Shown here piece after piece: positions 1 to 7,298 of a DNA stretch of 7,298 bases (within the stretch, counting starts at the first letter, position 1; every line of letters begins with the position of its first letter). The position numbers were made by a program, and so were the translations under genes. The DNA lies in contig JAJXTT010000081.1 of assembly GCA_021783525.1 (NCBI GenBank), forward strand, positions 1 to 7,298, written 5' to 3'. Under the pieces are notes generated by a model, which saw nothing but the letters and a program-made list of their open reading frames with translations, had not been told where the DNA came from and ran no database searches. This DNA is from Pseudomonadota bacterium. GTDB taxonomy: Bacteria; Pseudomonadota; Gammaproteobacteria; Burkholderiales; Gallionellaceae.

Positions 1-766
1 CGGCGGCGACCTCGATGCCGGTGAGCACACGGATCAGCTGCTTGGCCCCGCCGCCGGGATACAGCGTGGGCACGGCGATCACTTCCATGTGTGCATGATT
101 GTCGTCCAGCACGGCCTGCTGCATTGCGGCGATGGCTTCCGGCTTGTTGTCTTCGATGCCGACCAGCACTTCTTCCGCATACAGCAGTTCGCGCAACACT
201 TCGGCGCCGCGCAGGATGTCCCCGGCGCGTTCGCGCATCAGCATGTCGTCGCAGGTGATGTAAGGCTCGCACTCGGCGCCGTTGAGCACCAGCGTCTTGA
301 TCTTGTGCTTGTGGGAATACGACTTCATGTCGCTGGGGAACACGGCGCCGCCCAGACCGACCACGCCTGCCTGCCGCAGCAGGTGGCGCAGGTCGGTGTG
401 TTCGGCCTGCCGGTAGTCCACGCCGCTGTGCGCTATCCATTCATCCTTGCCGTCCGGTATCAGGGTGACGCACAGGTCCGGCAATCCGGAGTGGTGGGCG
501 ACCAGTTGCATGTCGATGGCACTGACCGTCCCCGACGTGGACGCATGCACCGCGCTGGAAAGGCGCCCTTCCGGCCTGCCGATGATCTGGCCCTTGAGCA
601 CGCGTTCGCCGACCTGGACCACCGGTACGGCACGGTTGCCCACGTGCTGGTGCAGCGGGATGACCAGCATGGACGGGATCGGCGCCAGTGCGATCGGGGT
701 GCGCGTCGACTCGGCTTTATGCGTGGCCGGGTGTACGCCGCCGTGGAATTTGAACAACGGTCTCAT
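1..766 (-). CDS. rsxC: RsxC/RnfC, electron transport complex subunit C (N-terminal part, runs off the window)
   Basis: This is the peripheral Rsx/Rnf subunit that in the family carries FMN, NADH-binding and Fe-S sites and passes electrons to RsxB and the membrane subunits. About 255 residues are visible from ATG at 766; the gene continues past position 1, so the C-terminal ferredoxin-like Fe-S domain is not seen. Visible motifs are FHGGVHPATHK (residues 7-17, the RnfC N-terminal signature), GLGGAVFPSDMK (137-148, glycine-rich, FMN/NADH region of the NuoF-like fold), NGAECEPYITCDD (162-174) and YPGGGAKQLI (236-245; many relatives have YPQGGEKQLI). The start codon overlaps the rsxB stop in ATGA, and there is no strong Shine-Dalgarno sequence before it, so translation is probably coupled to rsxB. 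Identity is secure. The rsx or rnf name is a matter of convention, and total length cannot be judged here. Confidence 0.93.
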   Translation of the reverse strand, partial: MRPLFKFHGGVHPATHKAESTRTPIALAPIPSMLVIPLHQHVGNRAVPVVQVGERVLKGQIIGRPEGRLSSAVHASTSGTVSAIDMQLVAHHSGLPDLCVTLIPDGKDEWIAHSGVDYRQAEHTDLRHLLRQAGVVGLGGAVFPSDMKSYSHKHKIKTLVLNGAECEPYITCDDMLMRERAGDILRGAEVLRELLYAEEVLVGIEDNKPEAIAAMQQAVLDDNHAHMEVIAVPTLYPGGGAKQLIRVLTGIEVAA

Positions 767-1317
767 CTTGCGGGAGCCTGTACGATGGGAATGGTCGGGT
801 AGTCCCATTTCCAGTTGGTGATGTCTTCGCCGATGGGCTGCATGCTGATGCAGTCCACCGGGCAGGGCGCGATACACAGTTCGCAACCGGTGCATTCGGA
901 GGCGATGATGGTGTGCATCTGCTTGGCTGCGCCGACGATGGCATCGACCGGGCAGGCTTGCAGGCACAAGGTGCAACCGATACAGGTCTGCTCGTCGATG
1001 AAGGCGACTGCCTTGGCCTTGGGGGCCGCCCCCTCGCCGAACGGCACGTATTCGACGCCGAGCAGGTCGGCCAGCTTGCGTATGCCTTCTTCACCGCCGG
1101 GCGGGCACTTGTTGATGTTGGCCTCGCCTTTGGCGATGGCTTCGGCATAGGGCTTGCATCCGGGGTAACCGCACTGTCCGCACTGCGTCTGGGGCAGCAC
1201 GGCATCGATCTTCTCCACCAGCGGATTGCCCTCGACCTTGAACTTGATCGCGGAAAAACCCAACACCGCTCCAAGCAGCAAAGAGATGCCGACCATCACC
1301 CATAGTGCAGCAATCAT
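763..1317 (-). CDS. rsxB: RsxB/RnfB, electron transport complex ferredoxin subunit B
   Basis: RsxB is the multi-cluster iron-sulfur subunit of the Rsx/Rnf complex, which links soluble electron carriers to the membrane subunits. The 184-residue length is normal for proteobacterial RsxB. Residues 1-22 form one hydrophobic membrane anchor. A cluster domain follows with CGQCGYPGC and a downstream cysteine (Cys46, 49, 54, 71), then two ferredoxin-type 4Fe-4S motifs: Cys112/115/118/122 and Cys142/145/148/152, each ending in CPVD. The C-terminal WKWDYPTIP (169-177) also fits the family. The start overlaps the rsxA stop in ATGA, preceded by a weak GGTGA; the stop overlaps the rsxC start in the same way. 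All cluster ligands appear intact, so the protein should be functional. Confidence 0.96.
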   Translation of the reverse strand: MIAALWVMVGISLLLGAVLGFSAIKFKVEGNPLVEKIDAVLPQTQCGQCGYPGCKPYAEAIAKGEANINKCPPGGEEGIRKLADLLGVEYVPFGEGAAPKAKAVAFIDEQTCIGCTLCLQACPVDAIVGAAKQMHTIIASECTGCELCIAPCPVDCISMQPIGEDITNWKWDYPTIPIVQAPAR

Positions 1318-1889
1318 TTCACCAGGCCCGAGAACCCCATGAATGACAAGCTCATCAGTCCGGCCGTGACCATGGCGATGGCCGAGCCCTTGAATATTCC
1401 CGGCACATCGGCGCCTTCCAGGCGTTCGCGGATACCGGCAAACAGGATCATCACCAGCGTGAAGCCCAGCGCGCCGCCGAAGCCGAACAGCAGCGATTGC
1501 ATGAAATCATGTTTGGCCTGCACGTTGAGCAGGGGGATGCCAAGCACCGCGCAGTTGGTGGTGATCAGCGGCAGGTAGATGCCGAGGATCTGGTACAGCT
1601 CGGGGCTGGTCTTTTTGACCGCCATCTCGGTGAATTGCACGATACCGGCGATGACCACGATGAAAGAGAGCGTGGTGAGGTACGCAAGATCGGGGCCGAG
1701 CAGGTAATGCTCGATCAGGTAGCTGGCACCGGAACCCAGCGTGAGTACGAAGGTCGTGGCGGCGCCCATGCCGATGGCGGCCTCGAGTTTCTTGGATACG
1801 CCCATGAACGGGCACAGCCCGAGTATCTTCACCATCACGATGTTGTTCACCAACACCGTGCTGACTAGGATGAGTAAGTATTGTGTCAT
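1314..1889 (-). CDS. rsxA: RsxA/RnfA, electron transport complex integral membrane subunit A
   Basis: This 191-residue protein is very hydrophobic, with about six predicted membrane helices, and matches RsxA/RnfA (related to NqrE of the Na+-pumping NADH:quinone reductase). LGLCPFMG (residues 23-30, Cys26) and TTNCAVLG (110-117, Cys113) are the conserved half-helix motifs. In this family such cysteines, together with the equivalent pair in RsxE/RnfE, hold an iron-sulfur cluster inside the membrane. IRERLEGADVP (153-163) is a conserved cytoplasmic loop. It is first of the visible rsxABC genes. The ATG at 1889 has the Shine-Dalgarno sequence CTTAGGAG ten bases upstream, and a sigma70-like promoter lies in the preceding 60 bases. 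rsxD, rsxG and rsxE would be expected beyond rsxC, outside this window. The complex drives ion translocation coupled to electron transfer between NADH and ferredoxin-type carriers; in E. coli it also keeps SoxR reduced. Confidence 0.96.
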   Translation of the reverse strand: MTQYLLILVSTVLVNNIVMVKILGLCPFMGVSKKLEAAIGMGAATTFVLTLGSGASYLIEHYLLGPDLAYLTTLSFIVVIAGIVQFTEMAVKKTSPELYQILGIYLPLITTNCAVLGIPLLNVQAKHDFMQSLLFGFGGALGFTLVMILFAGIRERLEGADVPGIFKGSAIAMVTAGLMSLSFMGFSGLVK

Positions 1890-1899
1890 TCGGCCAGCA

Positions 1900-1907
1900 C
1901 TCCTAAG
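1900..1907 (-). promoter_or_regulatory. Ribosome-binding site of rsxA
   Basis: Read on the minus strand this is CTTAGGAG, containing the core AGGAG, ending ten bases before the rsxA ATG at 1889. It supports that start codon over any internal one. Confidence 0.7.
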
Positions 1908-1916
1908 AAGAGAGCA

Positions 1917-1945
1917 ATTATCCGCCGAATCAGATGCTGCTTCAA
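1917..1945 (-). promoter_or_regulatory. Candidate sigma70 promoter of the rsxABC cluster
   Basis: On the minus strand a -35 hexamer TTGAAG (1945-1940) is separated by exactly 17 bases from a -10 hexamer GATAAT (1922-1917). These match the consensus at 4 of 6 and 5 of 6 positions. Transcription would start near 1910 and give a short leader of about 20 bases containing the rsxA ribosome-binding site. This suggests rsx can be transcribed independently of kup, although read-through from kup is not excluded because no clear terminator lies between them. Prediction by eye only. Confidence 0.5.
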
Positions 1946-1957
1946 CCGTTGTCAGGC

Positions 1958-1969
1958 TATATCGATATA
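1958..1969. promoter_or_regulatory. Perfect 12-bp palindrome upstream of the rsx promoter
   Basis: TATATCGATATA reads the same on both strands and sits 12 bases upstream of the candidate rsxA -35 box, between the kup stop codon and the rsx promoter. Its position suits an activator or repressor site. It is A/T-rich and could be chance, and I do not recognise it as the site of a named regulator. It lacks a GC-rich stem and a T-run, so it is not a convincing kup terminator. Confidence 0.3.
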
Positions 1970-1991
1970 ACTTCTGTTCATCAGGATTGCG

Positions 1992-3869
1992 TTACAGCAT
2001 TACCTTAGTGCCGAGCTCAACCACTTGGTTAGGCGGGAGATTGAAGAAGCTCGTCGCGCCTTCCGACTGGCGAGTCATCCATGAGAACAGCGCGCAACGC
2101 CAGGCGGGCATGCCGCCCGGGCCATCCGCAACGTTGGAACGCGCAACGAAGAAGGTGGTGGACATCGGTTCGAGTTCCACCCCGTGTTCTCCCAGCCCCT
2201 GCAAGGCCATGGGGATGTCCACCTCCTGCCGGAAACCGAAATGCAGCGCGACGTCGTACATGCCGGGCGCGAGCTGCGTGACTTTCAGGCGCTGCGCCAA
2301 TTCGATGTAAGGCACATCCTCGGTCACCACATGCAGGAACAGCGTCTGCTCATGCAGCACCTTGAAGTGCTTGAGGTTGTGGAACAGCGCGCTGGGGACC
2401 ATGGTCGGGTCGGCCGTCAGGTAGACCGCCGTGCCCGGCACGCGCGGCACCTCGGGTTGTGTTCCGGTGATGAACAGCGACATGGGGATGTCGATCTTGC
2501 GCCGTTGCTCGGAGATCAGCGTGCTGCCGCGCTTCCAGGTCGAGAGCAGCAGGAACAGGAACAGGCCGAACGCCAGCGGCATCCAGCCGCCGTGGAAGAG
2601 CTTGGTCAGGTTGGAGCTGAAGAACATCAATTCCAGCAGGACGAATATCAGCAATGCGGGCAACAGCAGCGCGCGCCCCCGTCCCGGCAGCATCAGCGTG
2701 ACGAAGACGGTCAGCAGGCTGGTGATGATCATGGTGCCGGACACGGCGATGCCGTAAGCGGCGGCCAGTGCGTTGGAGGAGCCGAACTGGAACACGAGGA
2801 CGATGACGCCGACCATCATCATCCAGTTCACGGCGGGGATGTAGATCTGCCCGCGCTGCGAATCAGAAGTGTGCTGGATGAACAGGCGCGGCAGATAGCC
2901 CATGCGCATGGCCTGCAGCGTCATCGAATAGGCGCCGGAAATGGTGGCCTGCGAAGCGATCACGGTCGCGGCGGTGGCCAGCCCGACCAGCGGCAGCATG
3001 AACCACTCCGGTGACAGCAGGTAGAACGGATTCTGGATCGCATCCGCGGACCGGAGCACCAGCGCGCCCTGTCCGAAGTAATTGATGAGCAGCGCGGGGC
3101 AGACCAGGCCATACCAGGCCACCTGAATGGGCCTCGAACCGAAGTGGCCCATATCCGCATAGAGAGCTTCTCCCCCGGTGAGCGCAAGGAACACTGCCGA
3201 CAGCAGCATGAACATGCCTGCCGGATGTTCCAGCGCGAAATTGATCGCGTACATCGGATTGAGCGCCTGCAACACGACGGGATTCTGGACGATGCTGATC
3301 GTGCCGAGAACGGCCAGTGCGACGAACCACAGCAACGTGATCGGGCCGAACAGCTTGCCCATGCTGCCTGTGCCGTGCCGCTGGATAAAGAACAAACCGG
3401 CGAGTACGCCGACCGTGATCGGGATGATGAATTGCTCGAAGGCGGGCGTGGCGACACTGAGACCTTCCACGGCAGAGAGCACCGAGATGGCCGGGGTGAT
3501 CAGGGCGTCGCCGTAGAACAGGGCGGCGGCAAAGATGCCCGCCGTGACGATCCACATCTTCCAGCGCTCCGTACCTCTTGCCGAACGGTTCGCCAGCGCC
3601 GTCAATGCGAGCACGCCGCCTTCGCCGTCGTTGTCGAACTTCAGCATGACCCACACGTACTTGACCGAGATGATCAGCATCATCGCCCAGAACAACGCGG
3701 ATAGCGTCGCCAGCACATTCGGTTCGTTGGGAGTCAACCCGTGCGGTCCGACAAAGGCTTCCTTGAACGCATACAAGGGACTGGTGCCGATATCGCCGTA
3801 CACAACGCCGAGCGCGGCCAACGCCAATGCTCCGGTCGATGACTTCTTGTTTGCGTGCTTCATGTCCAT
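1992..3869 (-). CDS. kup: Kup, low-affinity K+:H+ symporter
   Basis: Kup (formerly TrkD) is an inner-membrane potassium permease of the KUP/HAK/KT family that takes up K+ with protons. The 625-residue length is typical. The N-terminal signature GVVYGDIGTSPLYAF spans residues 21-35; its Asp26 corresponds to the conserved proton-coupling aspartate of the family. YGDALITPAISVLSAVEG (119-136) and GGEALYADMGHFG (232-244) are further family motifs. About twelve membrane helices fill residues 15-445. A cytoplasmic C-terminal domain follows, beginning near RVPGTAVYLT (476-485) and ending in LGTKVML. The ATG at 3869 is preceded by GGGGAGGGAG, 6-10 bases away; a second ATG two codons later is possible but less well spaced. 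It is divergent from the kdp operon, so low- and high-affinity K+ uptake share one control region. No frameshift or missing motif is seen. Confidence 0.97.
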   Translation of the reverse strand: MDMKHANKKSSTGALALAALGVVYGDIGTSPLYAFKEAFVGPHGLTPNEPNVLATLSALFWAMMLIISVKYVWVMLKFDNDGEGGVLALTALANRSARGTERWKMWIVTAGIFAAALFYGDALITPAISVLSAVEGLSVATPAFEQFIIPITVGVLAGLFFIQRHGTGSMGKLFGPITLLWFVALAVLGTISIVQNPVVLQALNPMYAINFALEHPAGMFMLLSAVFLALTGGEALYADMGHFGSRPIQVAWYGLVCPALLINYFGQGALVLRSADAIQNPFYLLSPEWFMLPLVGLATAATVIASQATISGAYSMTLQAMRMGYLPRLFIQHTSDSQRGQIYIPAVNWMMMVGVIVLVFQFGSSNALAAAYGIAVSGTMIITSLLTVFVTLMLPGRGRALLLPALLIFVLLELMFFSSNLTKLFHGGWMPLAFGLFLFLLLSTWKRGSTLISEQRRKIDIPMSLFITGTQPEVPRVPGTAVYLTADPTMVPSALFHNLKHFKVLHEQTLFLHVVTEDVPYIELAQRLKVTQLAPGMYDVALHFGFRQEVDIPMALQGLGEHGVELEPMSTTFFVARSNVADGPGGMPAWRCALFSWMTRQSEGATSFFNLPPNQVVELGTKVML

Positions 3870-3967
3870 CTTGTACTCCCTCCCCCGGCTTTTATTATCT
3901 GTCTGCGCAAGAATGGGGCGGCACTCTACGCTTGATCATGCCCAAAAACAAACCCGGTTTTCTGATG

Positions 3968-3984
3968 CCATATCAATTATATGG
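3968..3984. promoter_or_regulatory. Inverted repeat overlapping a candidate kup -10 box
   Basis: CCATAT and ATATGG flank a 5-base spacer and form a perfect 17-bp inverted repeat. On the minus strand it contains a perfect TATAAT (3981-3976), which could be the -10 of a kup promoter with a leader of about 100 bases. No good -35 hexamer lies 16-18 bases upstream. If the promoter is real, the dyad would be well placed as an operator. Weak, unverified prediction. Confidence 0.28.
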
Positions 3985-4094
3985 GTACTCGTCGCGTTCC
4001 GGTGGCATGCAGCAAAGACCAGCCCGCCGCGCGTCGAACCAGTATGGCAGTCTGGCTGACTCATCATTGCCTGTACAGCAGGCTAGCCGGAATC

Positions 4095-4135
4095 TTTACA
4101 ACTTTTATACACCCGCGCGATTCATCTATACACCG
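4095..4135 (+). promoter_or_regulatory. KdpE-like operator: repeated TTTACA / TTTATACACC / TCTATACACC
   Basis: The E. coli KdpE operator contains TTTATAC and TTTACAC half-sites about one helical turn apart, followed by a C/G-rich stretch. Here TTTACA (4095-4100) is followed by TTTATACACC (4104-4113), their ACA cores 11 bases apart, and then by CGCGCG. A third copy, TCTATACACC, lies at 4125-4134. The 8-mer TATACACC occurs at 4106 and 4127, exactly 21 bases (two helical turns) apart. The array lies 60-100 bases upstream of the first kdp-operon start codon. I infer control by the KdpD/KdpE two-component system in response to K+ limitation; kdpDE itself is not in the window. Confidence 0.6.
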
Positions 4136-4153
4136 TTTTGATTCCCCGTTTCC

Positions 4154-4159
4154 TACCAT
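4154..4159 (+). promoter_or_regulatory. Possible -10 box of the kdp operon promoter
   Basis: TACCAT matches TATAAT at 4 of 6 positions and lies about 50 bases downstream of the centre of the first two KdpE-like half-sites. The -35 region would fall on the third repeat (about 4131-4136) and shows no good consensus, as is common for promoters that need an activator. Transcription would start near 4166. Very tentative. Confidence 0.22.
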
Positions 4160-4193
4160 GCATTCCGTATTCTTTAGATTTAAGGGAGAAGAA

Positions 4194-4286
4194 ATGGACT
4201 GGCTATATCTATTATTGATCCTGGCCTTATTTGGCCTGAGCGTGTTGCTGACATACGGTATCGAAAGACTGGGGAGACCATCATGA
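4194..4286 (+). CDS. 30-residue membrane microprotein upstream of kdpF (unnamed)
   Basis: The reading frame begins at an ATG with a strong ribosome-binding site, AAGGGAG, five bases upstream, and encodes 30 residues. MDW is followed by one hydrophobic helix (roughly residues 4-22, LYLLLILALFGLSVLLTYG) and a short charged tail, IERLGRPS. Its TGA overlaps the kdpF ATG in ATGA, so the two are translationally coupled. It is the first gene of the kdp transcript. It is not KdpF, which follows directly and has the usual KPE tail. From memory, short proteins with a similar hydrophobic-then-ERL pattern precede kdpF in other bacteria, but I know of no assigned function. I infer a single-pass inner-membrane peptide, perhaps an accessory or regulatory partner of the Kdp pump. 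A 101-residue in-frame extension from 3981 is rejected because it would cross the operator region and has no ribosome-binding site. Confidence 0.72.
   Translation: MDWLYLLLILALFGLSVLLTYGIERLGRPS
4271..4276 (+). promoter_or_regulatory. Ribosome-binding site of kdpF
   Basis: GGGGAG lies six bases before the kdpF ATG at 4283 and inside the last codons of the upstream microprotein gene. It confirms that the second 30-codon frame is translated and fixes its start. Confidence 0.6.
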
Positions 4287-4371
4287 CCTTCTTTTACACG
4301 GTGGGTGCCATCGCGGCATTGCTGCTGATGGTCTATCTCGTCATCGCCTTGCTTAAACCGGAGCTGTTCTC

Positions 4372-4375
<4 letters not shown>
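4283..4375 (+). CDS. kdpF: KdpF, small subunit of the K+-transporting ATPase
   Basis: This 30-residue single-pass membrane peptide matches KdpF: a short N-terminus (MTFFYTVG), one hydrophobic helix (about residues 8-24) and the family tail LLKPELFS, which corresponds to the usual L-x-x-PE-x-F ending. In the KdpFABC complex KdpF packs against the membrane part of KdpA and stabilises the assembly. It is preceded by GGGGAG, overlaps the microprotein stop (ATGA), and its own TGA overlaps the kdpA GTG start. Such tight overlaps suggest coupled translation with near-equal output. The gene is too short for most automatic callers. Confidence 0.9.
4360..4363 (+). promoter_or_regulatory. Ribosome-binding site supporting the GTG start of kdpA
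   Basis: GGAG within the end of kdpF lies eight bases before the GTG at 4372. No in-frame ATG competes: the next methionine in frame is Met27 in GWYMARI, which would remove most of the first membrane helix, so the GTG start is preferred. Confidence 0.55.
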
Positions 4376-6180
<1,805 letters not shown>

Positions 6181-6181
6181 A

Positions 6182-6266
6182 CGTAGGGTGGACACGTCTG
6201 GGGTGCCCACGCTGTTTGATATCCGTACGATACACGCGTGGGCACTAAAACCGTGCCCACCCTACG
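6182..6266. repeat. REP/BIME-like element: two inverted palindromic units between kdpA and kdpB
   Basis: The outer arms CGTAGGGTGGACACG (6182-6196) and CGTGCCCACCCTACG (6252-6266) are inverted copies matching at 14 of 15 positions. Inner arms GTGCCCACGC (6203-6212) and GCGTGGGCAC (6236-6245) are inverted copies matching 10 of 10. Each half is also a hairpin by itself: GTGGGCAC/GTGCCCAC in the right half is perfect with a 7-base loop, and the left half has one mismatch. Two palindromic units in opposite orientation are the layout of bacterial BIMEs built from REP sequences, which RAYT-type transposases are thought to spread. The GTAGGGTGGGCAC core is, from memory, a common interspersed repeat in proteobacterial genomes. 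The element begins one base after the kdpA stop and ends on the base before the kdpB ribosome-binding site. It lacks a T-run, so it is not a classical terminator. Confidence 0.75.
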
Positions 6267-6272
6267 AAGGAG
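6267..6272 (+). promoter_or_regulatory. Ribosome-binding site of kdpB, abutting the palindromic element
   Basis: AAGGAG, near consensus, lies six bases before the kdpB ATG at 6279. Its first base directly follows the last base of the 3' arm of the upstream inverted repeat. Pairing of that arm could therefore influence ribosome access. Confidence 0.75.
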
Positions 6273-6278
6273 ATTTGC

Positions 6279-7298
<1,020 letters not shown>

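Larger units (their letters stand above)
3870..4193. other. Divergent kup/kdp intergenic control region
   Basis: This 324-bp stretch separates kup (minus) from the kdp operon (plus). I see no convincing gene: open frames crossing it have arginine/histidine-rich, non-protein-like translations and lack ribosome-binding sites. It holds the kup leader, an inverted repeat overlapping a minus-strand TATAAT, a 5-bp dyad at 4069-4083, KdpE-like repeats at 4095-4135 and the kdp leader. The A/T-rich part next to kdp is typical of an activator-dependent promoter. Confidence 0.8.

Noticed and set aside
64..73. GCGTGGGCAC, identical to the inner arm of the kdpA-kdpB repeat
   Set aside because: It lies inside the rsxC reading frame, encodes conserved-looking residues (AVPTLYP region) and has no partner arm nearby, so a chance 10-base match is the simplest reading.
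1890..1991. A terminator between kup and rsxA
   Set aside because: No GC-rich stem followed by a T-run is visible on the minus strand; the only dyad is the A/T-rich 12-bp palindrome.
2184..3014. A 276-codon plus-strand frame opposite kup
   Set aside because: Low-complexity Gln/His/Arg/Asp-rich translation with no domain; kup on the minus strand explains the region fully.
3981..4286. A 101-residue version of the microprotein upstream of kdpF, starting at 3981
   Set aside because: The added N-terminal 71 residues look non-protein-like, have no ribosome-binding site, and would run across the KdpE-like operator. The ATG at 4194 has AAGGGAG at good spacing.
6182..6266. A rho-independent terminator ending transcription after kdpA
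   Set aside because: The hairpins are GC-rich, but no T-run follows; instead AAGGAG and the kdpB start follow immediately. The two-unit inverted layout fits a repeat element better.

Overview
The window looks like a chromosomal segment of a Gram-negative proteobacterium, most likely a betaproteobacterium. The GC content is fairly high, there is an Rsx/Rnf electron-transport cluster, and the proteins resemble that group. This placement comes from protein flavour only and was not checked by a search. Every large reading frame belongs to a known family; what is less ordinary lies between the genes and in the smallest ones.

Minus strand, positions 1-1889: rsxA, rsxB and rsxC (rnfABC), the start of an ion-translocating, membrane-bound electron-transport complex. 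Both junctions are 4-base ATGA overlaps. rsxC runs off the left edge. A good sigma70-type promoter (TTGAAG, 17 bp, GATAAT) lies just upstream of rsxA.

Minus strand, 1992-3869: kup, a constitutive-type, H+-coupled K+ uptake permease, 102 bp upstream of rsxA.

Positions 3870-4193 (324 bp): a divergent control region between kup and the kdp operon. It holds T/A-rich TTTACA / TTTATACACC / TCTATACACC repeats that resemble the KdpE operator, an inverted repeat overlapping a minus-strand TATAAT, and a small dyad.

Plus strand, 4194-7298: an unnamed 30-residue membrane microprotein, kdpF (30 aa), kdpA (602 aa) and the first 340 residues of kdpB. The first three junctions overlap by 4 bases. By contrast, kdpA and kdpB are separated by 98 bp almost filled by an 85-bp element made of two inverted palindromic units (REP/BIME-like). 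The element ends on the base before the kdpB ribosome-binding site.

Taken together, the right two thirds form a potassium-uptake locus: low-affinity Kup facing the high-affinity, ATP-driven KdpFABC pump. kdpC, and probably kdpD/kdpE, would be expected beyond the right edge. I do not see an undescribed large system. The best candidates for new biology are the microprotein ahead of kdpF and the palindromic element inside the kdp operon.
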